Part shown: piece after piece, positions 1-7,240 of the stretch | How the letters are laid out: each line of letters opens with the position of its first letter | Position numbering within the stretch: the first letter of the stretch is position 1 | Source: Thermoplasmata archaeon | GTDB taxonomy: Archaea; Thermoplasmatota; Thermoplasmata; Thermoplasmatales; GCA-001856825 | Direction of reading: 5' to 3' | Assembly (NCBI GenBank): GCA_021793855.1 | Contig: JAJYRY010000028.1 | Span: 1-10,922, forward strand | Length of the DNA: 10,922 nucleotides | Made by a program: the position numbers and the translations under genes | The notes under the pieces: model-generated | Told to the model about the DNA's origin: nothing | Databases searched by the model: none | What the model saw: the letters and a program-made list of their open reading frames with translations, nothing else

Positions 1-723
1 AAGCATTCCCTCTGATGCAATCTCAGTGCATGGAATTTCCCCATTTTGCCCATCTGAAATAATGCGACCGTGCTACAGCCCTTTCGCCGAAGTGCTTTAC
101 GTGCATACTCATCCGATTTCACACGTGTATGACGTCTTCGTCGAAATGTGAACGACTCGACGCACTCAATATTTCGCTTGAACCATGTTCGTGCGGGGTC
201 AATTACGACGCTGCAGTTTTCGCTTAATGCTGTGGCCTGGTCACTCGGTAGCGCCCTTGCGGTGCTTCCTCTAGTGAGTACGGGAACATTATCCTTTCAA
301 TGAGCCTGATCGCTGCGATCTTTTCCCTCTCCGTCGTGGAACTCCATCATATTCTCCTCGTGTCCATTGTATAAACGGAGTTGTAGTAAAACTACTTCCA
401 CACCCCTGATGCGACGGATCTTTGCAAGTATTACAGGCAAAAATAGAACGAGGAGATTTGTGACAATCGACCTGCCATAGGTATCCGGTAATTGATTAAA
501 GATTACCCTGCCGTATTTTCTGAAATCCAAACATATGAACTCTTCTACGGGCCAGAAATCCCCATACCTGTATTTTTCAATGACTCTGATCTCTTCCGAG
601 AGATCCCTCCTGACCCTGTTTTCTTGTTTTCATAAGGGCAATAGACACCCACTTATTCAACTTCTTGAAGTCGTGCAAGTATGAATACGGCAGGGGATCA
701 GCTAGTGGACAAGATATGACCAT
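1..723 (-). pseudogene. Decayed gene of unknown family, truncated by the window edge
   Basis: On the minus strand a protein-like frame is open from 629 down to 1 except for one TGA at 297-299. The reading frame is identical on both sides of that stop. Upstream, another frame (ATG at 721-723, stop at 577-579) encodes a plausible N-terminus ending near 615-625. A single-base shift in the A-rich stretch there would join it to the main frame just after the upstream stop at 630-632. The best-conserved-looking parts are a hydrophobic segment (LLVLFLPVILAKI) and, after the stop, a basic segment (FRRRRHTRV). Arginine codons after the stop are often CGN, whereas the intact genes favour AGA/AGG, and the stretch 60-290 is rich in CpG. 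This suggests foreign origin and decay. I do not recognise the family. A transposase or other mobile-element remnant is possible but unproven. Confidence 0.5.
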
Positions 724-867
724 GACTTATGAAATCCCCTATATGTGCAATCCTCGCATCCAAGGATTACGTCTTTCACTTAGGTATTAAACAGAATTTC
801 TATCATTTTGAGTATTTTGTGGATATCTACAAATAAAGAGACGTTATTTGAAGGAAGCTGTAGTGAA

Positions 868-1803
868 ATGACTGTAGGTGCTTTGTTTACTGGAGGGTAC
901 GGGAAGAGGTTGCAGTCCATCACAGGAGGGTTTCCAAAAACACTTTTGCCCCTTAAAGATGATTATCTGGTGTTGGACAGGCAGCTGCTGGACTTTAAAT
1001 GGGCAGGGATTACCGAGGTCTACCTTCTGTCGGGATATAAGGGAGAACTTATAGAAAGGAGGTATGGTCAAGAATGGAAAGGGATAAGGATCACTCACTT
1101 AAGGGAGGAGCAACCGATGGGAACTCTTTGGGCGTTGAGAAATCTCTATTCGCATTTGGACTCGGACATCATATTGAAGAATGGAGATACCATTTGTGAT
1201 CTGGATTTGCGCAGTTTTCTCTCCTACTCGGCATCGAAGAGGAGCCTTGTGACCTTAGCTGTAGCCAAAATGGTCAGTCCATTTGGAATTGTTTCAATTC
1301 ACAATGGATATGTATCCGAATTTGTTGAGAAGCCGATATTAAATCATTATGTTAACATAGGTTGCTATCACCTGAAACCTGGAGTAAAAGCATATCTTAA
1401 GAGAATTTATGCCAGCACAGGGATCGAAAACACGTTGTTCAATTCCCTCTCTAAAGACAGTAAAATCAGAGCTTTCAAATTTGGAGGATACTGGAAGTCG
1501 GTAGACAGCGTGAAAGACTATGAAGAGATCAAGAAGGATTATGAAAAGCGTGAAGATTACGACTTCGGGCATGTCTTCTTGCACCTGGGAATCAAGGAAT
1601 GCATCGCTAACAAAGACCGAGTTGTGATGACAAATGGAAATGGAAAGATAAAAGTAGTTGACGGTAAAGTTAGCGTGAATGGGACCATTATTTCAAAGGG
1701 AAAGAGTAAGTCTATCGGTGAAGCTAGTCAAATAAGATCCATCGAGGAGTCTAAATTTTCCCTGATTGGAAACATTAGTATAACGAATCCCAAGGGAGTT
1801 TAG
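868..1803 (+). CDS. hddC: HddC-like sugar-phosphate nucleotidyltransferase
   Basis: Predicted cytoplasmic NDP-sugar pyrophosphorylase that transfers a nucleotide to a sugar 1-phosphate. Next to gmhA and hddA the likely substrate is D-glycero-D-manno-heptose 1-phosphate, but substrate and nucleotide are inferred. Visible motifs are the nucleotide-binding GGYGKRL (residues 9-15), KTLLPL (24-29), PMGT (83-86), metal-binding NGD (105-107), EFVEKP (151-156), NIGCY (163-167) and GYWKSVD (207-213, second metal Asp). At 311 residues it is roughly 75-85 longer than typical HddC proteins of about 220-240. The extra C-terminus, from about residue 226, is rich in Lys, Gly and Ser and unrecognised. The ATG at 868 was chosen because GALFTGGYGKRL then sits at the N-terminus as the family requires. 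The longer frame from TTG 808 adds 20 unlikely residues. It converges with gmhA across 44 bases. A mannose- or glucose-1-phosphate nucleotidyltransferase remains possible. Confidence 0.78.
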   Translation: MTVGALFTGGYGKRLQSITGGFPKTLLPLKDDYLVLDRQLLDFKWAGITEVYLLSGYKGELIERRYGQEWKGIRITHLREEQPMGTLWALRNLYSHLDSDIILKNGDTICDLDLRSFLSYSASKRSLVTLAVAKMVSPFGIVSIHNGYVSEFVEKPILNHYVNIGCYHLKPGVKAYLKRIYASTGIENTLFNSLSKDSKIRAFKFGGYWKSVDSVKDYEEIKKDYEKREDYDFGHVFLHLGIKECIANKDRVVMTNGNGKIKVVDGKVSVNGTIISKGKSKSIGEASQIRSIEESKFSLIGNISITNPKGV

Positions 1804-1847
1804 TTACCTGGTCTGTCAGCAATGTCCCGTTTCCTTGCTTGACTACA

Positions 1848-2414
1848 TCAGATGAACAGTTTATCCAACTCGTAACATATCATATGAATGATAGCTATGT
1901 GTATTTCCTGAATTATGGGAGTCTTATCTGAATCAGCTTTGATACACCTATCCGCCACCATTTTTGCTTTCCCACCACTCTTACCAGTCAAGGCAAGTGT
2001 GAAAGCTCCTTTCTCCTTTGCCCTCTTCAGACCCTCTATCACGTTGTTGGAATTTCCAGAAGTACTGATACCGACGACAACATCTCTTGAATCGCACAGC
2101 CCATCTACCTGTCTTGAGAATACGGATGAATAATCGTAGTCATTTCCAATTGCGGTTAAAGAAGATGTGTTGGTTGTAAGTGCTATTGCCGGCAGAGATC
2201 TTCTTTCCACCAAAAATCTTCCTGATAGCTCTGCTGCAAAATGCTGTGCATCCGCCGCAGACCCTCCGTTTCCGAATGTTATCAGCTTCCCGCCGGAGCT
2301 GAGCCTCGCGTGGAGTAGTTTGGCAAATTCTATTATATCAGTCAGTACAATTGCCTTCCTAGCTTCTATTCCCTCGTCTATATATTCTCTAAGATCCGAT
2401 TCATTTCTCTCCAA
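1848..2414 (-). CDS. gmhA: Phosphoheptose isomerase GmhA (sedoheptulose 7-phosphate isomerase)
   Basis: Predicted cytoplasmic SIS-fold isomerase converting sedoheptulose 7-phosphate to D-glycero-D-manno-heptose 7-phosphate, the entry step to activated heptoses. The 188 residues match the usual family length of about 190. Motifs include GNGGSAADAQH (48-58) and the phosphate-binding STSGNS (117-122). Residues at the positions of the known zinc and catalytic ligands are kept with the right spacing: His58 and Glu62 four apart, Gln169 and His177 eight apart. The ATG at 2414 lies inside the 3' end of hddA, giving a 14-base overlap, so the two are almost certainly cotranscribed and probably translationally coupled. 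No separate Shine-Dalgarno site was needed to fix the start. DiaA-type SIS proteins are the main alternative, but the metal ligands and the kinase neighbour favour GmhA. Confidence 0.9.
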   Translation of the reverse strand: MERNESDLREYIDEGIEARKAIVLTDIIEFAKLLHARLSSGGKLITFGNGGSAADAQHFAAELSGRFLVERRSLPAIALTTNTSSLTAIGNDYDYSSVFSRQVDGLCDSRDVVVGISTSGNSNNVIEGLKRAKEKGAFTLALTGKSGGKAKMVADRCIKADSDKTPIIQEIHIAIIHMICYELDKLFI

Positions 2415-3390
2415 CGAATATCACCCTGCTCCCTGATTGAGTAAATTTGAATCCTGTCATCTCGAGCCCTAACCCTTTTAAAAGGAGTTCGTGTTTGCTT
2501 GGGTCAGCAATTATGAGTATGAACCCGCCTCCTCCTGCTCCTACAATCTTACCTCCGATTGCTCCGAGTTCCAATGCCCTTTGGTATACCCTGTCTATCC
2601 AGTCATCACTAATCTTCTTAGACAGCTTCTTTTTCAGAATCCAGTTATCATGCACCAACCTGCCAAGAGATTCAACATCGCCGTTGTTTATCGCCCTAAA
2701 AGTTGGTTCTGTGAGCGCTTTCATCTCATCGTATGCGTCCATGTTCACTTCGGAATTGATTATTTGGTCACTATGAATCCCCGATGAGCTTCTGCCTTTG
2801 CCAGTGTAGAATAACATTAACGATTCCTCAATCCTATTGATTTTCTCGGCCTGGGATGTCACGGGTATCAAATTGACATTACCATTCCCGTAGAATTTCA
2901 TCAGATTCAGATTTCCGTAAGCAGCGGAATATTGGTCCTGCTTTCCACCGGGTTCCTTAAGAATTTCTCGTTCTATCGATACTGCCTCCCTTGCGAGCGT
3001 TTCGGAATCTACCAACTCACCTTTGTAACTGTGAAGTGCGTGAAGTAGACTCACGAGAAATGTGCTGCTCGATCCGAGACCAGTCCCATTGGACGGTATG
3101 TCGGAAATGCTCACTACTTCTATTCCTTTGGTTATGTTGAGTAGCCTCAGCGCTTCTCGGACTGTGGGATGTTGTATCTGATCGATTTCATCAACGATTT
3201 CTGTCTTAGAATAGCTTACTCTTATCTTGTCATCAAATTTCTTGTTGACAGTCACGTATATGTACTTATTAATGGCGGCCGAGACAACTGCCCCGAAGTC
3301 TCTATTTTCGTAGTAAAACGGTAGGTCGGTTCCACCACCGACAAATGTGATTCTCAGTGGAGCTTTTGTCATTACCATTCGGTCGAGCAT
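2401..3390 (-). CDS. hddA: HddA-like heptose 7-phosphate kinase (GHMP family)
   Basis: Predicted GHMP-superfamily kinase phosphorylating D-glycero-D-manno-heptose 7-phosphate at C1 to the 1,7-bisphosphate. Seen in the sequence: an N-terminal APLRITFVGGGTD motif typical of HddA and its relatives, the GHMP ATP loop PSNGTGLGSSS (about residues 99-109), the KEPGGKQDQYSAAYG substrate motif (about 146-159), and the C-terminal GGKIVGAGGGGF loop (about 279-290). The length of about 329 residues is normal. The ATG at 3390 is preferred over TTG 3396 because it falls about 26 bases after a TATA-like box, consistent with a leaderless mRNA. ATGs at 3378 and 3372 are also possible and lie nearer the first motif. 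It is the first gene of the hddA-gmhA pair. A fucokinase-like or other sugar kinase of the family cannot be excluded, but gmhA overlap argues for heptose. Confidence 0.85.
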   Translation of the reverse strand: MLDRMVMTKAPLRITFVGGGTDLPFYYENRDFGAVVSAAINKYIYVTVNKKFDDKIRVSYSKTEIVDEIDQIQHPTVREALRLLNITKGIEVVSISDIPSNGTGLGSSSTFLVSLLHALHSYKGELVDSETLAREAVSIEREILKEPGGKQDQYSAAYGNLNLMKFYGNGNVNLIPVTSQAEKINRIEESLMLFYTGKGRSSSGIHSDQIINSEVNMDAYDEMKALTEPTFRAINNGDVESLGRLVHDNWILKKKLSKKISDDWIDRVYQRALELGAIGGKIVGAGGGGFILIIADPSKHELLLKGLGLEMTGFKFTQSGSRVIFVGEK

Positions 3391-3411
3391 TATCAATTTA
3401 TGATTTCTGGT

Positions 3412-3420
3412 TAGTTAATA
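3412..3420 (-). promoter_or_regulatory. TATA-like box of the hddA-gmhA operon
   Basis: The minus strand reads TATTAACTA, preceded by the purine-rich GGAAACTG that could act as BRE. Its centre is about 26 bases before the ATG at 3390, the normal archaeal distance to the transcription start, so transcription would begin at or next to the start codon. Judged by eye only. Confidence 0.45.
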
Positions 3421-3421
3421 A

Positions 3422-3845
3422 CAGTTTCCAATTGATGTATTTGTTCGCACTATACGAGGCAAACCAATTCTTCCAAGCCCTCCCAAACGCGGCACATTCG
3501 TTGGTGCGAACATCTCAAACCCCCATAACACGGAGAAGATAGTGTTGTCTGACATAAAATTCACATTTTCTCATCTCAGAGAGCAGTTGAACAGATTAAC
3601 TGACTCCATGTCTTAAGACCGACGAAAAGGATACCACAATCTCAAAGGTGAAAATATAGAAGCAATTCGAAAAGCCCTAGAAATAGTGTTCGCGATTATC
3701 GTAGGAAAAAATGATTTATGACAGTTCGAAAAAACTAGCGAAGGAAATAATTCTGGGAGGGAGAATTCAGTATATGTCTTTTGAACTATCAATTGATTCT
3801 GTCAATAGGAAAACCTTTTATTCTTATTATATATTGTCTGACTAA
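3422..3845 (+). pseudogene. Probable decayed gene of unknown family
   Basis: This stretch has no intact gene but reads as protein in one frame from 3422 to a TGA at 3719-3721, broken by a single TAA at 3614-3616. The second half encodes an amphipathic, well-composed segment including HNLKGENIEAIRKALEIVF. Just before the TGA there is a run of six A residues (3706-3711). A shift there leads to another open frame (ATG 3711 to TAA 3843-3845) beginning MIYDSSKKLAKEIILGG. The pattern of one stop plus one homopolymer frameshift fits a gene in decay, but chance open frame cannot be excluded. The start is missing: the frame is closed by TAA at 3419-3421 within the hddA promoter. The family is not recognised. 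The last 40 bases double as the promoter of the next gene. Confidence 0.35.
3808..3822 (+). promoter_or_regulatory. BRE/TATA-like promoter, leaderless, for the gene at 3845
   Basis: A purine-rich AGGAAAACC runs into TTTTATTC, whose centre near 3819 is 26 bases before the ATG at 3845. The following Shine-Dalgarno-free TAATG supports a leaderless transcript. A second AT-rich box, TTATATATTG, lies closer (about 3826-3835) but would put the start inside the gene. Confidence 0.5.
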
Positions 3846-4462
3846 TGTCACACATACTACTGAAAGGGTGGCACAGATACAAGGAAAAGGGAAAATATTC
3901 CTGGAAATCCTCACTCGTCATAGCATTTGTAGCAACAATGCTACTCTGGTGGTTACCAATTTTCGGTCCAATGCTTTCGGGATATGTCTCGGGCAGGACT
4001 TCGGGGTCAAAATATAAAGGCATAATCATAACGGCAATGGTCGCAGCTATAATCGGTCTGGTCTCTTTTGTATTGTCTTACATTCAGTCCGTGCCCAGTT
4101 ACATCAGCTACTACTTTGGCTCTATCATTGTATATCACCTTCAGACAATTTCCCCGTACGGAGCTTGGTTCCTTTCTTCACTAGGACAAATGTTCACGAG
4201 CTTCCCTTATTATCTCTCGTACTTCCCTCCAAACTGGGCGATCCTCGTTGCGTTTGGATTTGTTGGTGGAGCAATGTCGGAGCTACTTGTAAGGGACACC
4301 GACAGAAAGAGCGTACTTTCTGCAAAACATCCAGTCCATAACGATGCCAAGGCACTGACCCCGAAACAAGTCGAATACGCACCTCCTTCGGATCCTCATC
4401 CACTTCTCAAGAAAATCATAAGGGACAAAGATGCACAGGATTCTTCAGAGGACTATATCTAA
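3845..4462 (+). CDS. Small multi-spanning membrane protein of unknown function
   Basis: A 205-residue predicted membrane protein whose function I do not recognise. A short basic N-terminus (MSHILLKGWHRYKEKGK) precedes a first hydrophobic, glycine-rich segment (about 22-50, containing LPIFGPMLSGYVSG), a second (58-80), a weaker aromatic one (about 84-115) and a last (130-149). The tail from residue 150 is hydrophilic, with many Lys, Asp and Pro, and probably cytoplasmic. The Gly/Pro-rich pattern of segments 1, 2 and 4 resembles small archaeal DUF-type membrane proteins (DUF5518-like layout), but I cannot confirm membership. The ATG follows a TATA-like box at leaderless distance. It stands alone, convergent with the next small gene, with a T-run after its stop. 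Expression as a single gene is likely. Confidence 0.8.
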   Translation: MSHILLKGWHRYKEKGKYSWKSSLVIAFVATMLLWWLPIFGPMLSGYVSGRTSGSKYKGIIITAMVAAIIGLVSFVLSYIQSVPSYISYYFGSIIVYHLQTISPYGAWFLSSLGQMFTSFPYYLSYFPPNWAILVAFGFVGGAMSELLVRDTDRKSVLSAKHPVHNDAKALTPKQVEYAPPSDPHPLLKKIIRDKDAQDSSEDYI

Positions 4463-4494
4463 AGCCACGTTGAATGAACCACAACCCTAAGAAA

Positions 4495-4501
4495 TTTTTT
4501 T
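4495..4501 (+). terminator. Oligo-T terminator after the membrane-protein gene
   Basis: An uninterrupted run of seven T residues begins 33 bases after the stop at 4462, without a strong hairpin. Archaeal RNA polymerase commonly terminates at such runs. The position between two convergent genes fits. Confidence 0.45.
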
Positions 4502-4648
4502 CTAATCTTTTAATTTCTTTTTAAATTCTGCAACCTCTTCTTGTAGAGCTTTGTTCAGCGGATTCTTCCTAGCTTTTTCTTCAAGTTCCTTTAATTTGTT
4601 CTCAAGAGCCTTTTTCTTCCGGTCAAGGTCTCTCTTTCCGAGCCCCAT
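4502..4648 (-). CDS. 48-residue charged coiled-coil protein
   Basis: A small gene reading MGLGKRDLDRKKKALENKLK and continuing with alternating Lys/Glu-rich heptad-like helix to a TAG at 4502-4504. Of 48 residues well over half are Lys, Glu, Asp or Arg, with Leu/Ala spaced as in an amphipathic helix. Two helices seem to be separated by RKNPLNK (about 27-33), suggesting a short helical hairpin. There are no Cys residues or membrane segments. A TATA-like AAAATAGATA at 4671-4680 lies 26-27 bases before the ATG, supporting a real leaderless gene rather than chance frame. The role is unknown: it could bind nucleic acid, or pair with another protein. It converges with the membrane-protein gene. Confidence 0.65.
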   Translation of the reverse strand: MGLGKRDLDRKKKALENKLKELEEKARKNPLNKALQEEVAEFKKKLKD

Positions 4649-4670
4649 AATCTGTCAAAAGATACTACAT

Positions 4671-4680
4671 TATCTATTTT
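4671..4680 (-). promoter_or_regulatory. TATA-like box of the 48-residue gene
   Basis: The minus strand reads AAAATAGATA, centred about 27 bases before the ATG at 4648. The distance implies a leaderless or nearly leaderless mRNA. Confidence 0.4.
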
Positions 4681-4840
4681 ATCATTGAATGGAGATTAAT
4701 AATTAATGGACAAAGGGACCTTAGTAATATGATACTCTCGATTTGACATTGGGTTGAGGGGCTCGTTGCTCCACATTATGGGTCAAGATGCTGGGCCATC
4801 AGGGACTGATCGACAGTTCGTGAAGAGGAAGTTGTTTGAT

Positions 4841-5146
4841 CTAGTAGGAATATGTTATTCCGGTTATCCTAAATGACCTACCAAGTTTTGACTTTGAAAC
4901 GGTTATGTTATCTCTGTGTTTCAAAATAGAGTTAGCTATGGGGATGCTGGCAAATATTTTCAACTCTGGTTCTTCGAAAATGATCGTTGTAGAGTTTCGG
5001 GGTTTGACTAATGTGACTTCCAAGTGAGGTATCATCTTGCATAGATTGTCATTGCATGGCCCCTTGGTGTATCTAAGGTCTATATAGATCTCCTTGATAT
5101 TTTTGGAAACGATATATTCTCTCGCTTCTCTTGTCAACTTTATCAT
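4841..5146 (-). CDS. HesB-like small protein, last gene of the copper operon
   Basis: 101 residues beginning [20 protein letters not shown], a start reminiscent of the HesB/IscA-like fold (LT..A...I followed by short beta strands). It keeps two cysteines, Cys31 and Cys36, in GPCNDNLC, a C-x4-C pair that might bind metal. This differs from the C-terminal CGC-type site of true A-type iron-sulfur carriers, so an Fe-S assembly role is doubtful. The C-terminal half is beta-rich with no signal peptide or membrane segment. Its ATG overlaps the TGA of the copper ATPase by four bases (ATGA), so it is translationally coupled to it. Context suggests a copper-binding or copper-stress function. The exact family is uncertain and the function is inferred only from position and the Cys pair. 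Confidence 0.72.
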   Translation of the reverse strand: MIKLTREAREYIVSKNIKEIYIDLRYTKGPCNDNLCKMIPHLEVTLVKPRNSTTIIFEEPELKIFASIPIANSILKHRDNITVSKSKLGRSFRITGITYSY

Positions 5147-7212
5147 GGTTTAAATCTCTTGAGTAGAAGGGAGTTTAAGACGACTGTGGTTGAACTGAAA
5201 GCCATAGCGAATGCAGCCAGGAAGGGCAATGTGTTGTATATTCCTGCTCCAAATAGAGGAATCAGTGCTCCTGCCCCGATCGGAATCAACGCTGCGTTGT
5301 AGAAGAAAGCCCACAAGAGATTCTGTTTGATTTTCCTAATTGTCATTTTGCCTAGTCTGAGACTTACATAAACGTCGTAGAGCTTGTTCTTCATGAGCAC
5401 CATTCCACCGGTCTCCTTGGCAATGTCCGTACCGCTGCCAATTGCGATTCCAAGGTCCGCCTTTGCGAGCGAGGGTGCGTCATTTATTCCATCTCCAACC
5501 ATCGCAACTATTTTTCCAGTTCTCTGAAGCTCTTCAATCTTCTCTAATTTCTGACCTGGCTTGACACTTGCAACTATGTTCTTAATGCCCACCTTTGCGC
5601 CTATAGCTCTTGCAGTAGTTTCGTTGTCCCCGCTAATCATCCAGGTCTCCACGTGGATCCTATCTAGCGCCTGGATCGCCCTTATACTATCGTCCTTGAT
5701 TGTATCGGCCAGTGCAACCAGCCCCACGACTTTTGAGTCCAAAGAGAGAATTAACACAGTCTTTCCTTCCCCCTCCAGCTTCTTGATTAAGCCTTCAAAA
5801 TTTGTCGTTGAAATTCCATTTTCGGAAATCAGGTCTCTGTTGCCAATCAATATCTCCTTGTCCAACTTGCTGGATATTCCTTTCCCTGGGATGTAATTGA
5901 ATTCCGTTGGAAACTGGACTTCCACATTTTCGTCCTTTGCTTTCTTCACTACAGCTATTCCCACGGGGTGTTCTGAGTTGGCTTCAGCAGCCGCTGCATA
6001 TCTCAAGATTTCCGGCTTACCGACTGCAGAAAGTTCAACAATGTCAGTGACCTCGAGTTGTCCCTTTGTTATGGTCCCAGTCTTATCGAATGCAACAGTA
6101 TCGACCTTGCTTGCAATTTCGATGTACTCTCCGCCCTTAACGAGGATGCCATTCTCTGCCGCTTTACCTGAAGAAACCATCAGGGCAGCGGGAGTGGCAA
6201 TACCAAGGGCACATGGGCAGGCTATTATCAGGACTGAAACAAAGACTAGTAGGGAAAATGTTAGCCCTATATGACCCAAATAGAACCAGTACAGGAAGGA
6301 AAGTATACCGATCGAAACTACTGCGGGTACAAAATAGGATGAGACCCTGTCGGCCAATCTTTGGATAGGAACTTTGGCGGAATTTGCATTCCTAACCGTT
6401 TCTATTATTTCAGAGAGGGCAGTATCTCCCCCAACTTTCTCCGCTATTACCCTAATCGCACCCGACAGGTTGACTGTTCCTCCGATGACCCTGTCTCCTA
6501 CCTTTTTATCAACGGGAAGACTCTCTCCTGTTATCATTGACTCATCTATGGAAGTGAACCCTTCCACAACCTTCGAGTCAGTAGGAATGCCTTCACCGGG
6601 CTTCACCAGAAGCACGTCTGAAACTTTTATCGCCTCGGCCTTAACTTCAACGATGTCTCCATTCTTGACGAGATGAGCGGTCTTCGGAAGAAGGGACACG
6701 AGCTTACTCAGAGCCTCAGACGCTCTTGCCTTCGTGAGGTGTTCCATCAGCGTGCCTGTTAAGATAAGAGATACTATCGCAGTGGAGGTGTCGAAGTATA
6801 TTCCAGTTGATGGGAATAATGCAGGGAACAGGACGACAACAGCACTGTACGCCCAGGCTGCCGATGTACCTATGGCAATGAGCGTGTCCATGTTTCCAGC
6901 TCTGTTCTTGAAGGCATCGATTGTCCCCTTATAGAACTTCAGCCCGGGATAGAATTGAACGATGGATGCCATTATTAGAGTGGTATAGGCCCAATATTCA
7001 AAATGGAAAGTATAAGTAAAAATAATGACCGGAATGGTCAAGGCCCAGGCAATAGTTAGCTGAATTTTCAATTTCTTGAGTTCCTTTTCTGGCTCATCGA
7101 ACTGATCTTTGCATGACTCGCTGCAGAAGTAATAGTTTTTGCCATACTTGAAACTCTTTATCGTTGCTGTGGTTTCATCTACATACATTCCGCAGATTGG
7201 GTCTCTAGTCAT
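5143..7212 (-). CDS. copA: Copper(I)-exporting P1B-type ATPase with N-terminal YHS/TRASH domain
   Basis: A 689-residue ATP-driven exporter in the cytoplasmic membrane. It starts with a YHS/TRASH metal-binding domain (Cys7, Cys30, Cys34; CGMYVDE and YYFCSESC) in place of the usual HMA domain. Eight transmembrane helices are expected. Seen motifs: actuator TGES (228-231), ion-path CPC (332-334), phosphorylation site DKTGT (376-380), the HP pair of P1B pumps (415-416), and hinge GDGIND (573-578). YN (638-639) in helix 7 and M670 with SS (673-674) in helix 8 are the Cu+-type selectivity residues, favouring CopA over zinc or cadmium pumps. The start is fixed by TAAGGAG at 7221-7227, eight bases upstream. 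An earlier ATG there is out of frame and stops at once. It lies 28 bases after the YHS gene and overlaps the HesB-like gene. Ferroplasma literature calls its homolog copB. Confidence 0.94.
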   Translation of the reverse strand: MTRDPICGMYVDETTATIKSFKYGKNYYFCSESCKDQFDEPEKELKKLKIQLTIAWALTIPVIIFTYTFHFEYWAYTTLIMASIVQFYPGLKFYKGTIDAFKNRAGNMDTLIAIGTSAAWAYSAVVVLFPALFPSTGIYFDTSTAIVSLILTGTLMEHLTKARASEALSKLVSLLPKTAHLVKNGDIVEVKAEAIKVSDVLLVKPGEGIPTDSKVVEGFTSIDESMITGESLPVDKKVGDRVIGGTVNLSGAIRVIAEKVGGDTALSEIIETVRNANSAKVPIQRLADRVSSYFVPAVVSIGILSFLYWFYLGHIGLTFSLLVFVSVLIIACPCALGIATPAALMVSSGKAAENGILVKGGEYIEIASKVDTVAFDKTGTITKGQLEVTDIVELSAVGKPEILRYAAAAEANSEHPVGIAVVKKAKDENVEVQFPTEFNYIPGKGISSKLDKEILIGNRDLISENGISTTNFEGLIKKLEGEGKTVLILSLDSKVVGLVALADTIKDDSIRAIQALDRIHVETWMISGDNETTARAIGAKVGIKNIVASVKPGQKLEKIEELQRTGKIVAMVGDGINDAPSLAKADLGIAIGSGTDIAKETGGMVLMKNKLYDVYVSLRLGKMTIRKIKQNLLWAFFYNAALIPIGAGALIPLFGAGIYNTLPFLAAFAMAFSSTTVVLNSLLLKRFKP

Positions 7213-7220
7213 TCCATTAT

Positions 7221-7227
7221 CTCCTTA
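7221..7227 (-). promoter_or_regulatory. Strong Shine-Dalgarno site of copA
   Basis: The minus strand reads TAAGGAG with eight bases to the ATG at 7212. It decides the start against the out-of-frame ATG just upstream. Such a site is expected for an internal operon gene, in contrast with the leaderless first genes of the window. Confidence 0.7.
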
Positions 7228-7240
7228 AATCACGGTCATC

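Noticed and set aside
297..299. In-frame TGA as a selenocysteine codon
   Set aside because: There is no Cys/Sec-type motif around it, and a frameshift occurs elsewhere in the same gene. Decay explains it better.
808..867. Longer start (TTG 808) for the HddC-like gene
   Set aside because: It adds 20 residues before the N-terminal nucleotide-binding motif that normally opens the protein. The ATG at 868 fits the family.
3711..3845. Independent 44-residue gene ending in TAATG at the membrane-protein start
   Set aside because: Its end is the promoter of the next gene and it has no Shine-Dalgarno site. It is better read as the shifted tail of the decayed gene.
4700..4840. tRNA or C/D-box RNA in the gap before the HesB-like gene
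   Set aside because: No acceptor pairing, T-loop or properly spaced C and D boxes could be found by eye.
4778..4876. Short plus-strand ORF of 32 residues
   Set aside because: It runs into the opposite strand of the HesB-like gene end and has no promoter or recognisable composition.
5561..6934. Plus-strand open frames opposite the copper ATPase
   Set aside because: They are antisense shadows of a strongly supported gene, with Ser/Thr/Pro-rich composition typical of such frames.
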